Of a stretch of DNA of 64,000 nucleotides, positions 30,254-37,785 are shown in pieces. The stretch covers positions 1-64,000 of the forward strand of contig NZ_JADEVT010000012.1 in assembly GCF_030466625.1 (NCBI RefSeq). Reading direction: 5' to 3'. This DNA comes from Nocardioides sp. ChNu-153 (GTDB lineage Bacteria; Actinomycetota; Actinomycetes; Propionibacteriales; Nocardioidaceae). The translations under genes and the position numbers were made by a program. The first letter of the stretch is position 1; every line of letters starts with the position of its first letter. Under the pieces are notes generated by a model. It did no database searches, was not told the DNA's origin, and was given only the letters and a program-made list of their open reading frames with translations.

Positions 30254-31053
30254 GCGCCGGCCTGGCGGCGCGTCCGACGGCGCGCCGACCAGCGGCCCTC
30301 CTCGAGGGCGACGGTCAGCGGGGTGTCGAAGGTGGCGGACAGGTTCCCCTCGGTGAGCGTCTCGGCCAGCGGCCCGGCCGCCACGACGCGCCCCTGGCGC
30401 AGCAGGAGGGCGTGGGTGAACCCGGGCGGGATCTCCTCGACGTGGTGGGAGACGAGGACCGTCGCCGGCGAGTCGGGGTCGTAGGCGAGCACGGACAGCG
30501 TGCTGACGAGGTCCTCGCGGCCGCCGAGGTCGAGACCGGCGGCGGGCTCGTCGAGCAGCAGCAGCTCGGGGTCGGTCATCAGGGACCGGGCGATCTGCAC
30601 GCGCTTGCGCTCGCCCTCGCTCAGGGTGCCGAAGACGCGGTCGGCGAGGTGCTCGACGCTGAGCTCGCGCAGCAGCGCGTCGGCGCGGGCCTCGTCCACC
30701 TCGTCGTACTGCTCGCGCCAGCGCCCCACGACGCCGTGCGCCGCCGTGAGCACGAGGTCGCGCACCTTCTCGCCCCGCGGGATGCGCTCGGCCACCGCCG
30801 CGCTGGCCACCCCGATCCGAGGACGCAGCTCGAAGACGTCGACCGTGCCGAGCAGCTCGCCGAGGAGACCGACGGCGCCGTCGGTGGGGTGCAGCTGGGC
30901 GGCGGCGATCTGCAGCAGCGTCGTCTTGCCCGCGCCGTTCGGGCCGAGGACGACCCACCGCTCGCCCTCGTCCACCACCCACGTGACGCGGTCGAGCAGC
31001 ACCGCCTCCCCGCGTCGGACCGTCACGTCGGCGAGCTCGAGCACAGCGGTCAT
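30250..31053 (-). CDS. ABC transporter-type ATP-binding protein
   Basis: A 267-residue single ABC domain: Walker A GPNGAGKTT (residues about 37-45), signature LSEGERKRVQIARSL and Walker B LLLLDEPAAGLDL followed by SHHVEE. The signature has Glu instead of the usual Gly (LSEGE), a feature of the ModF/YlmA-like group. No ABC permease is adjacent; the overlapping gene is a TauE-type permease, so either the ATPase serves a distant permease or it is a soluble ABC protein. Start ATG 31053. Confidence 0.88.
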   Translation of the reverse strand: MTAVLELADVTVRRGEAVLLDRVTWVVDEGERWVVLGPNGAGKTTLLQIAAAQLHPTDGAVGLLGELLGTVDVFELRPRIGVASAAVAERIPRGEKVRDLVLTAAHGVVGRWREQYDEVDEARADALLRELSVEHLADRVFGTLSEGERKRVQIARSLMTDPELLLLDEPAAGLDLGGREDLVSTLSVLAYDPDSPATVLVSHHVEEIPPGFTHALLLRQGRVVAAGPLAETLTEGNLSATFDTPLTVALEEGRWSARRRTRRQAGA

Positions 31054-31092
31054 GACGAGCACCCTATCGACCGGCGGCGCCGGCCCGGTCCG

Positions 31093-31098
31093 TACCCT
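31093..31098 (+). promoter_or_regulatory. Candidate -10 element for a leaderless hypothetical gene
   Basis: TACCCT ends six bases before the GTG at 31105. It lies in the 51-base divergent gap to the ABC ATPase gene. Confidence 0.4.
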
Positions 31099-31104
31099 CG
31101 GGGC

Positions 31105-31830
31105 GTGATCGCCGTGCCCGTCTCGCTGACGTTCGCGTGGTGGGGAACCGCCTGGCTGCGGGGGCGCGCGGCCGCCGACGACGTGCTCGATGCGCTCGCC
31201 GAGCACGGCGTGCGCCACGTGTTCGCCGCCCCCGGCGAGGACCCGGCCACCGCCGCCGAGGTGCTCGGCGGCCTGCGCCGCGCCGGCGCCCACGAGGTGG
31301 GTGCCGCGTTCCCCGCCCCCGGCGACCCCGTCGGGCTCGGCGGTCCCCGCGAGCTCAACGCCGCGGCGATCGACGCGGGCGAGGCCGTCCTGGCGCCGGC
31401 CGCCGGCGTCGGCTGGGTGCCCGTCGCCGTGGGCGCCGCCGTGGAGTGGGAGCAGCACCCCGCGTCCCGCCGTCCCCTCCCCGACGTCGGTGCCGCCGAC
31501 CGCGCCCTGCGCGCCGCGCTGCTCGAGGTGGCGGAGCGCCTGGCGCGGCTCGACGTCGCCCGCTGGAACCCCGACCTCGCCGACGACCTGCTGGACCTCA
31601 CCGCCGTGCCCCGCATCGACGCCCCCGACGGGGTGCCGGCCCGCTGCGTGCAGCTCGCCGCGCGCGGCCTGCGCCTGCTGCGCGTCGCCGAGCTCGGCGC
31701 CGGTGACGACGGTGCCGCGGTCACCCTGGGCGAGACCGTCGCGCGCCGCGCGGCCCTCGACGACCTCGCCCGCGCCGCGCGCCACGCCCTCACCGCGGCC
31801 GCCTCCCCCGAGGCGTGGCCCCCGGACTGA
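31105..31830 (+). CDS. Conserved hypothetical protein
   Basis: A 241-residue protein I cannot assign to a named family. It begins VSLTFAWWGTAWLRGRAAAD and is rich in Ala, with alternating short strands and helices and no membrane segment or signal peptide after the first 20 residues. Codon use is that of a real gene. It lies just before serB on the same strand, separated by a tandem repeat. The GTG start follows a TACCCT box at six bases. It may be an actinobacterial protein of unknown function. Confidence 0.65.
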   Translation: MIAVPVSLTFAWWGTAWLRGRAAADDVLDALAEHGVRHVFAAPGEDPATAAEVLGGLRRAGAHEVGAAFPAPGDPVGLGGPRELNAAAIDAGEAVLAPAAGVGWVPVAVGAAVEWEQHPASRRPLPDVGAADRALRAALLEVAERLARLDVARWNPDLADDLLDLTAVPRIDAPDGVPARCVQLAARGLRLLRVAELGAGDDGAAVTLGETVARRAALDDLARAARHALTAAASPEAWPPD

Positions 31831-31831
31831 C

Positions 31832-31885
31832 CCCGGACCCAGCCCGGACCCAGCCCGGACCCAGCCCGGACCCAGCCCGGACCCA
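31832..31885. repeat. 11-bp tandem repeat (4.9 copies) between a stop codon and serB
   Basis: Unit CCCGGACCCAG at 31832-31842, 31843-31853, 31854-31864 and 31865-31875, plus ten bases at 31876-31885. All four full copies are identical. It starts two bases after the TGA of the hypothetical gene and ends 58 bases before serB. Confidence 0.95.
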
Positions 31886-31943
31886 CCGCGGCGCCGCGCA
31901 CCGGGTACGGCGCACCCGTCCCCCGGCGGTAGCCTTCGCCGCG

Positions 31944-33212
31944 ATGAGCGAGCCCGCCGCCCCCCGCCAGCCGGAGCCGTCCGCCGTACCCGGCGGCGCC
32001 GGTCCCACGACCGACACGGTCCTGGTGACCCTGACCGGCAAGGACCGCCCCGGCGTGACCAGCGCCGTGCTGGCCACCCTCGCCGCCGGCGACGTGGACG
32101 TGGTCGACGTCGAGCAGATCGTGCTCCGCGGCCGGATGGTGCTCGGCGTGCTCGTCACCGCACCCGACGACGTCGAGCGGCTGCGGGCCGAGATCACCCG
32201 CGCCGCCGGTGAGCTCGAGATGCAGGTGGACGTCGAGCAGGGCACGGGCGACAACCGGCGACGGGGCGACGGTCGCGTGCACGTCTCCGTCATCGGGGCC
32301 CCCCTGCGCGCCGGGGCGCTGGCCGCCATCACCGGGCGCATCGCGGAGACCGGGGCGAACATCGACCGCATCGAGCGCATGGCCCGCTACCCCGTGACCG
32401 CCATCGACCTGCACGTCTCGGGCACCGCCCCCGAGCACCTGCGCGCCGCGCTCGCCGCCGAGGCCGCCCGCCAGGGCGTCGACGTCGCCGTGCAGCCCGC
32501 CGACCTGCTGCGGCGCGGCATGCGCCTCATCGTCATGGACGTCGACTCCACGCTCATCCAGGGCGAGGTCATCGAGATGCTCGCCGCGCACGCCGGCTGC
32601 GAGCGCGAGGTCGCCGAGGTGACCGAGGCCGCCATGCGCGGCGAGCTCGACTTCGAGGAGTCGCTGCGCCAGCGGGTCGCCCGCCTCGAGGGCGTCGAGG
32701 CCACGGCGCTCGACGCGGTCTACGAGGGCATCCGCCTGGCGCCCGGCGCGCGCACGATGGTGCGGGTGCTCAAGCGGCTGGGCTACCGCTTCGCGATCGT
32801 CTCGGGCGGCTTCAGCCAGGTCACCGACCGCCTCGCTGCCGAGCTGGGCATCGACTTCGCCCGGGCCAACGAGCTCGAGATCGTCGACGGCCGGCTCACC
32901 GGCCGCATCGTGGGCCCGGTCGTCGACCGCGCCGGCAAGGCCGTCGCGCTGCGGCAGTTCGCCGCCGAGGTGGGGGTGTCGGTGGAGTCGGTCATCGCGA
33001 TCGGTGACGGCGCCAACGACCTCGACATGCTGAGCACCGCCGGGCTGGGCATCGCCTACAACGCCAAGCCCGCGGTGCGCGAGGCGGCGGAGGTGTCGGT
33101 CAACGTGCCCTACCTCGACACGATCCTCTACCTGCTCGGCATCTCCCGCGAGGAGATCGAGGCCGCCGACGCGGCCGCCGGCTTCGTCACGCCGTCGCCC
33201 GACCTGTCCTGA
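31944..33212 (+). CDS. serB: Phosphoserine phosphatase with tandem ACT domains (SerB2-like)
   Basis: A 422-residue enzyme for the last step of serine synthesis. Two ACT domains (about residues 28-105 and 110-185; LTGKDRPGVTSAVLATLAAG) suggest feedback by serine or another amino acid. The HAD phosphatase domain follows with the nucleophile motif MDVDSTLIQGEVIEML, SGGFSQVT and the acidic GDGANDLDM motif. The start is ATG 31944 with TAGCCT eight bases upstream, close to the leaderless pattern. The layout matches M. tuberculosis SerB2. Confidence 0.95.
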   Translation: MSEPAAPRQPEPSAVPGGAGPTTDTVLVTLTGKDRPGVTSAVLATLAAGDVDVVDVEQIVLRGRMVLGVLVTAPDDVERLRAEITRAAGELEMQVDVEQGTGDNRRRGDGRVHVSVIGAPLRAGALAAITGRIAETGANIDRIERMARYPVTAIDLHVSGTAPEHLRAALAAEAARQGVDVAVQPADLLRRGMRLIVMDVDSTLIQGEVIEMLAAHAGCEREVAEVTEAAMRGELDFEESLRQRVARLEGVEATALDAVYEGIRLAPGARTMVRVLKRLGYRFAIVSGGFSQVTDRLAAELGIDFARANELEIVDGRLTGRIVGPVVDRAGKAVALRQFAAEVGVSVESVIAIGDGANDLDMLSTAGLGIAYNAKPAVREAAEVSVNVPYLDTILYLLGISREEIEAADAAAGFVTPSPDLS

Positions 33213-33219
33213 CCCGCCC

Positions 33220-33750
33220 TCAGGCGCCGGCGACGTGGAAGTCCACGAGCCGGCACCCGCCCCACGCCAGCTCCGACCACGGCACCGGGCAGGCCAGGAC
33301 GGTGACGGCGGCGGGCGGGTACCCCTGCGCCATCCGCACCGCCGCCCGCTCGTTGCCCTGCCCGTCGTGCAGCAGGTGGGCCAGCGACGCGACCGTCGGG
33401 TTGTGCCCGACGAGCACCAGCGTGGCGACGTCGCCGTCCGTCCCGCGCACGAGGTCCAGCGCCGTCTCGGGGCCGGCGGAGTAGAGCGGCGCCGCGTGCT
33501 CGACCGGCACGTCGAGCCAGCCGGCCGCGGTCGCCAGCTCCTCCCACGTGCGGCGCGTGCGCAGCGCGTCGGAGACGAGGGCCGCCGACGGCGCGTGCTG
33601 CTCGGCGAGCAGCCACCGTCCGGCGGCGGCTGCCGCGGCGCGCCCGTCGGGCGTCAGGTCGCGGTCGTGGTCGGAGGCCGCGGCCGGCGCGGCCTCGGCG
33701 TGGCGCAGGATCACGAGGCGCCGGGTCGGCGCGGGCTGGGGGGAGCTCAC
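33220..33750 (-). CDS. SixA-like histidine phosphatase
   Basis: A 176-residue phosphoglycerate-mutase-fold protein with the RHG-type motif RLVILRHAEAAP near the N-terminus and the second His region LVLVGHNPTVASLAHLL. SixA removes phosphate from phospho-His in phosphorelay proteins in E. coli; the actinobacterial target is unknown. I choose GTG 33750 because GGTGGGA lies eight bases upstream; GTG 33765 is an alternative. It converges with serB with a seven-base gap. Confidence 0.86.
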   Translation of the reverse strand: MSSPQPAPTRRLVILRHAEAAPAAASDHDRDLTPDGRAAAAAAGRWLLAEQHAPSAALVSDALRTRRTWEELATAAGWLDVPVEHAAPLYSAGPETALDLVRGTDGDVATLVLVGHNPTVASLAHLLHDGQGNERAAVRMAQGYPPAAVTVLACPVPWSELAWGGCRLVDFHVAGA

Positions 33751-33849
33751 GCCCGATGGTCCCACCGACCGTGCCCCGCTGTCCGCCCGACCGGTCGAGT
33801 CACGCCCGGGTCAGGGGGCCTGCGGTAGGCTGAGCGGGCTCTCATGGGA

Positions 33850-33942
33850 GGGAGGCTCAGCCTCCCGGGGCACCACGCCCGCAGCTCCGACTGGGAGGGA
33901 GGAGCTGCGCTCGGTGTGGTGCCCCGCATCCCGGGGCACCAC
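33850..33942. other. Structured intergenic region with mutually exclusive pairings
   Basis: CGGGGCACCAC occurs twice (33866-33876 and 33932-33942) and its exact complement GTGGTGCCCCG occurs once between them (33916-33926). The middle copy can pair with either side, not both. The left pairing would enclose an 8-bp stem (33881-33888 with 33901-33908), and a separate near-palindrome GGGAGGCT/AGCCTCCC sits at 33850-33866. It lies after fabI and before sixA, both on the minus strand. Confidence 0.6.
33916..33942 (-). terminator. Hairpin terminator downstream of fabI
   Basis: An 11-bp perfect stem with a five-base loop (CATCC on the plus strand), 54 bases after the fabI stop. It is the first of the two possible pairings met by minus-strand transcription. 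No T run follows. Confidence 0.6.
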
Positions 33943-33995
33943 CGCCGTGCCGCGTCCCTCCGCCGGAGCGCGTCGGCCGACCGGCTCCGCGGAGG

Positions 33996-34766
33996 TCAGG
34001 CCCCCATGGCGTGGAAGCCGCCGTCGACGTGCACGATCTCGCCGCTCGTGGCCGGGAACAGGTCGGAGAGCAGGGCGCACACGGCCCGGGCCGTCGGCTC
34101 CTGGTCCTTGTTGTCCCAGCCCAGCGGCGCCTTGGTCTCCCACAGCGCCTCGAGGTCCTCGAAGCCGGGGATGGCCTTCGCGGCCAGGGTCTTGAGGGGC
34201 CCCGCGGAGACCAGGTTGACGCGGATGCCGTCGGCGCCGAGGTCACGGGCGAGGTAGCGCGCGGTGGACTCCAGACCCGCCTTCGCGACGCCCATCCAGT
34301 CGTACGCCGGCCACGCCACCGTCGCGTCGAACGTGAGACCCACGACCGAGGAGCCGCGCGAGAGCAGCGGGCGGGTGGCGACGGCGAGCGACTTCAGCGA
34401 GTACGCCGACACGTGCACCGCCTGCGCCACGTCCTCCCACGGGCCGTCGAGGAACCTGCCGCCGAGCAGCGTCTCGGGGTTGCCGTAGGCGATGGAGTGC
34501 ACGACGCCGTCGAGGCCGTCGACGTGCTCGCGCACCGCCGCCTCGAGGCCCGCCAGGTGCTCGGGATCGGTCACGTCCAGCTCGAGCACGGCGGGCTCGA
34601 CCGGCAGGCGCTTGGCGATGCGCCGCGTGATGCCGAGCGCCCGGCCGAAGTTGGAGATCAGCACGGTCGCACCCTGCTCCTGCGCGAACTTCGCGGTCGC
34701 GAAGCCGATGGAGGAGTCCATGGTGACGCCGGCGACCAGGATGCGCCTGCCCTCGAGAATGCCCAT
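33996..34766 (-). CDS. fabI: Enoyl-ACP reductase (NADH), FabI/InhA family
   Basis: A 256-residue short-chain dehydrogenase that reduces enoyl-ACP in fatty-acid elongation. Markers are the N-terminal GRRILVAGVTMDSSIGFATA, the FabI-specific active-site segment YDWMGVAKAGLESTARYLAR (Tyr and Lys) and SAGPLKTLAAKAIPGF. It lies 87 bases after fabG on the same strand, the fabG-inhA order of mycobacteria. The ATG has GAGGA about ten bases upstream, slightly far. Confidence 0.95.
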   Translation of the reverse strand: MGILEGRRILVAGVTMDSSIGFATAKFAQEQGATVLISNFGRALGITRRIAKRLPVEPAVLELDVTDPEHLAGLEAAVREHVDGLDGVVHSIAYGNPETLLGGRFLDGPWEDVAQAVHVSAYSLKSLAVATRPLLSRGSSVVGLTFDATVAWPAYDWMGVAKAGLESTARYLARDLGADGIRVNLVSAGPLKTLAAKAIPGFEDLEALWETKAPLGWDNKDQEPTARAVCALLSDLFPATSGEIVHVDGGFHAMGA

Positions 34767-34853
34767 CTGCTGCGTGTCCTCTTCTCTACCCGTGACGGGT
34801 GGTGGTGGTCCGGTCGTGCGCGGGGGGTGGTGCGGTCGAGCGGGGCGGCTCGC

Positions 34854-35585
34854 TCAGTGCCCCATGCCGAGGCCGCCGTCGACGGGGATGACGGCGCCGG
34901 TCACGTACGCCGCGTGCTCGCTCGCCAGCCACGTGACGGCGCCCGCGACCTCCGCCGGGTGGGCGTAGCGGCCCAGCGGCACCTGCGTCCTGATGGCGTC
35001 GCGCTGGGCGTCGGTGAGGACGTCGGTCATGTCGGTCTCGACGAACCCGGGGGCCACCACGTTGGCGGTGATGCCGCGGCTGCCGAGCTCGCGCGCCGTC
35101 GAGCGGGCGAGGCCGACGAGACCCGACTTGGAGGCGGCGTAGTTGACCTGGCCCGCCGAGCCCAGCAGGCCGACGACGGAGGAGACGAGGACGATGCGGC
35201 CGCGCCGCTGCCGCAGCATGCCCTTCGCGGCCCGCTTCACCAGGCGGAAGGTGCCCGTGAGGTTGGTCTCGATGACCGAGGACCAGTCGTCCTCGCTCAT
35301 GCGGAGCAGGAGCGTGTCCTTCGTGATGCCGGCGTTGGCGACGAGCACCTCGACAGGCCCCAGCTCGGCCTCGACCTGTGCGAAGGCCGCGTCCACCTGC
35401 GCGGGGTCCGTGACGTCGCAGCGGACGTCGAGCGCCCCCTCGGGGGCGCCGCCGTTCCGGGTCGTCACCGCGACCCGGTCCCCCTGCGCGAGGAAGGCCT
35501 CGGCGATCGCGCGGCCGATGCCGCGGTTGCCCCCGGTGACGAGGACGGTGCGGCCCAGCGGCCCGGTCTGCTCTGCGTCGCTCAC
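34854..35585 (-). CDS. fabG: 3-oxoacyl-ACP reductase
   Basis: A 243-residue short-chain dehydrogenase. The NADPH-binding motif TGGNRGIG, the catalytic Ser-Tyr-Lys (VSSVVGLLGSAGQVNYAASK) and VAPGFVETDMT are all present. It reduces 3-oxoacyl-ACP, feeding the enoyl reductase encoded next. The GTG start is preceded by TAGCGT at eight bases on the minus strand, a possible leaderless promoter for the fabG-fabI operon. Confidence 0.93.
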   Translation of the reverse strand: MSDAEQTGPLGRTVLVTGGNRGIGRAIAEAFLAQGDRVAVTTRNGGAPEGALDVRCDVTDPAQVDAAFAQVEAELGPVEVLVANAGITKDTLLLRMSEDDWSSVIETNLTGTFRLVKRAAKGMLRQRRGRIVLVSSVVGLLGSAGQVNYAASKSGLVGLARSTARELGSRGITANVVAPGFVETDMTDVLTDAQRDAIRTQVPLGRYAHPAEVAGAVTWLASEHAAYVTGAVIPVDGGLGMGH

Positions 35586-35682
35586 GCTCCGCGACGCTAG
35601 TGCTTACCGACAGGTACCGGAAAACCCGTCCGCCGCCCGGTCACGCCGGGCGGCACGGCCCGCAGCGGCGGACGGGCGGTGC

Positions 35683-35895
35683 TCACTGGTCCTCGAGGCG
35701 GAAGCCGACCTTCATCGAGACCTGGAAGTGGTCGACCTGCCCGTCCTTGACGTGACCGCGCACCTGGGTGACCTCGAACCAGTCGAGGTGGCGCAGCGTC
35801 TCGCCGGCGCGGTTGATGCCGTTGCGGACTGCCTGGTCGATGCCGTCGGGGGAGGTGCCGACGATCTCGGTGACGCGGTAGGTGCGGCTGGTCAT
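35683..35895 (-). CDS. Dodecin family flavin-binding protein
   Basis: A 70-residue protein with the dodecin pattern (TYRVTEIVGTSPDGIDQAVR, LDWFEVTQVRGHV, FQVSMKVGFRLE). Twelve copies form a hollow sphere that stores flavin or coenzyme A. The ATG at 35895 is favoured by GAGGAG upstream; a start 12 codons earlier has no support. It is divergent from the DUF3099 gene. Confidence 0.95.
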   Translation of the reverse strand: MTSRTYRVTEIVGTSPDGIDQAVRNGINRAGETLRHLDWFEVTQVRGHVKDGQVDHFQVSMKVGFRLEDQ

Positions 35896-35958
35896 GGTGG
35901 TCTCCTCGTGGGACGGGGTCCGGCCCAGCACGGCCCGGGTCGGGTGATGCTACCGACG

Positions 35959-35964
35959 TACAGT
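35959..35964 (+). promoter_or_regulatory. Candidate -10 element for the leaderless DUF3099 gene
   Basis: TACAGT ends seven bases before the ATG at 35972. GGAGG at 35965-35969 is too close to that ATG to act as a normal ribosome-binding site. Confidence 0.45.
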
Positions 35965-35971
35965 GGAGGAC

Positions 35972-36430
35972 ATGCCGACGCGTCCCCGCCGTACCGCGCC
36001 GAAGGCCGACGCCGTCCGGATCACCACCGCCCCGGTCTCCCCCACCGACGAGCTCGACCAGCGCCGCCGCCGCTACTTCATCGCGATGTCCGTGCGCACC
36101 CTGTGCTTCCTCGGCGCCTTCGCCGTCGGCCCGGGCTGGCTGCGGTGGGTGCTGCTCGCCGGGGCCGTCTTCCTGCCGTACTTCGCGGTGGTCGCGGCCA
36201 ACGTCACCTCCCAGCAGAGCGAGGACTTCGAGATCGAGCCCGTCGACGCGTACGCGCTCCCGCCCGCCTCCGGCGAGACGTTGCGGATCGGCCCCGGTGA
36301 CGACGTCGCCGCGGGACCCGGCTCACCCCGCTCCCGGGACGACTCCGCGTGGGACGACGTCGACTGGGACGACCCGGTCTGGGACGACGACCTCGACGAG
36401 CGGCCCGCGGGCGGCCGGGCCGGCGCGTGA
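35972..36430 (+). CDS. DUF3099 domain-containing membrane protein
   Basis: A 152-residue protein with two membrane segments (about residues 38-75) in the DUF3099 context (RITTAPVSPTDELDQRRRRY, then FLGAFAVGPGWLRWVLLAGA). The C-terminal third is an acidic tail with repeated WDD units (DDSAWDDVDWDDPVWDDDL). An upstream GTG at 35963 is the alternative start. Its stop overlaps the GTG of the next small gene, so the two are coupled. Function unknown. Confidence 0.85.
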   Translation: MPTRPRRTAPKADAVRITTAPVSPTDELDQRRRRYFIAMSVRTLCFLGAFAVGPGWLRWVLLAGAVFLPYFAVVAANVTSQQSEDFEIEPVDAYALPPASGETLRIGPGDDVAAGPGSPRSRDDSAWDDVDWDDPVWDDDLDERPAGGRAGA

Positions 36431-36672
36431 GCGCGCCCGCGACCTGCTCCGCGCGCGGCTGCCGTGCCGACGCCACGTGGGCCCTGCGGTGGAACAACCC
36501 GCGGCTGCACACCCCGGAGCGCCGCAAGATCTGGTTGGCCTGCGACGACCACCGGGCGTCGCTGTCGGACTTCCTCGGTGCGCGGGACTTCCTGCGCGAC
36601 GTCGTGCCCGCGGCGGAGGTCGTGACCGACGACGAGCCCGACCCCGAGCCCGGCCACCGGGCCGGGGGCTGA
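36427..36672 (+). CDS. Conserved small Cys-containing protein
   Basis: An 81-residue protein with GTG start overlapping the DUF3099 stop. The pattern CSARGC near the N-terminus and WLACDDHR about 28 residues later (three Cys and one His) could bind a metal such as zinc, but this is inference. The middle part (WALRWNNPRLHTPERRK) looks conserved and aromatic. No membrane segment. I do not recognise a named function. Confidence 0.68.
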   Translation: MSAPATCSARGCRADATWALRWNNPRLHTPERRKIWLACDDHRASLSDFLGARDFLRDVVPAAEVVTDDEPDPEPGHRAGG

Positions 36673-36702
36673 GCTCGGGGGCTGGGCTCGGGGGCTGGGC
36701 TC
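36664..36702. repeat. 13-bp tandem repeat (3 copies) at a convergent gene junction
   Basis: Unit GGGGGCTGGGCTC at 36677-36689 and 36690-36702, with a one-base variant at 36664-36676 that contains the stop codon of the small Cys gene. The last copy runs into the moaA stop codon. Confidence 0.92.
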
Positions 36703-37741
36703 AGCCGCCGATGGCGGACATGGACCGCGTCGGCTGCAGGAAGCTGGGGTCGTTGATGCCGTGCCCCGCGGCCTTCGTCCACATGGCGCGCCGCCACTGC
36801 TCGGCGACCTCGGCGTCGTCGGCGTCACCGCGCAGGGCGGCCCGCAGGTCCGACTCGGAGCGGGCGAACAGGCAGTTGCGCACCTGGCCGTCGGCGGTGA
36901 TCCGCACGCGGTCGCAGTCTCCGCAGAACGGGCGCGTGACCGACGCGATGACCCCGACGACGCCCCGGACGGTGCCGGTGTCGACGAGGAACCGCTCGGC
37001 CGGCGCGCTGCCCCGGGCCTCCTCCGAGGGGACCACGGTGAACGCGGCCTGCAGGGACGCCAGGATCTCCTCGGCCGTGACCATCTCGGTGCGGGACCAG
37101 TCGTGCTGGGCGTCGAGCGGCATCTGCTCGATGAACCGCAGCTCGTAGCCGTTCTCCAGCGCCCACCGGGTCAGCTCGGGGGCCTGGCCGTCGTTGATGC
37201 CGCGCAGCAGCACCGCGTTGATCTTGACCGGCGTCAGGCCCGCTGCGGCCGCGGCCTCGACGCCCGCCAGCGCGTCGTGCAGGCGGTCGCGACGCGTGAC
37301 CCTCGCGAACGAGTCGGGGCGGATGCTGTCGAGGCTGACGTTGACGCGGTCGATCCCGGCGTCGGCCAGGGCCTGCGCGGTGCGCGCCAGGCCGAGCGCG
37401 TTGGTGGTCAGCGACAGGTCGACGTCGGGCGCGTCGCGGCGCACCCGGGTGACGATGTCGACGAGCCCGCGCCGCACCAACGGCTCGCCCCCGGTGAAGC
37501 GCACCTCGCGGATGCCCAGGTGGTGCACCCCGATGCCGACCAGCCGGACGACCTCGTCGTCGGTCAGCGTCTGCTCGACCGGCATCCAGTCGAGGCCCTC
37601 GGGCGGCATGCAGTAGCTGCAGCGCAGGTTGCAGCGGTCGGTGAGGGAGACGCGCAGGTCGGTCGCGGTGCGGCCGTGGCGGTCGACCAGACCCCCCGCG
37701 GCGCCGCGGGGCAGCAGGGGGAGGTCGACGGACTGGCTCAT
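36701..37741 (-). CDS. moaA: GTP 3',8-cyclase (molybdenum cofactor synthesis)
   Basis: A 346-residue radical SAM enzyme. The N-terminal cluster motif is CNLRCSYCMPPEG and the C-terminal cluster ligands are CGDCDRVRITADGQVRNCLF. It performs the first step of molybdopterin synthesis. The ATG is six bases after TAGACT (37753-37748), so it is probably leaderless. It requires Fe-S clusters, which the suf operon in this window would supply. No other moa genes are present here. Confidence 0.96.
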   Translation of the reverse strand: MSQSVDLPLLPRGAAGGLVDRHGRTATDLRVSLTDRCNLRCSYCMPPEGLDWMPVEQTLTDDEVVRLVGIGVHHLGIREVRFTGGEPLVRRGLVDIVTRVRRDAPDVDLSLTTNALGLARTAQALADAGIDRVNVSLDSIRPDSFARVTRRDRLHDALAGVEAAAAAGLTPVKINAVLLRGINDGQAPELTRWALENGYELRFIEQMPLDAQHDWSRTEMVTAEEILASLQAAFTVVPSEEARGSAPAERFLVDTGTVRGVVGVIASVTRPFCGDCDRVRITADGQVRNCLFARSESDLRAALRGDADDAEVAEQWRRAMWTKAAGHGINDPSFLQPTRSMSAIGG

Positions 37742-37747
37742 GAGTCG

Positions 37748-37779
37748 AGTCTAGGTCGCGGACGGTCGCCGGATAGCCT
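37748..37779. promoter_or_regulatory. Divergent leaderless promoters of moaA and SURF1
   Basis: On the minus strand TAGACT (37753-37748) lies six bases before the moaA ATG. On the plus strand TAGCCT (37774-37779) lies six bases before the SURF1 GTG. The two -10 boxes are only 20 bases apart, so each -35 region overlaps the other promoter and polymerases could not occupy both at once. Confidence 0.5.
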
Positions 37780-37785
37780 CTGGAG

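Noticed and set aside
31832-31885. CRISPR array
   Set aside because: Units are 11 bp and directly adjacent without spacers, and no cas genes are present.
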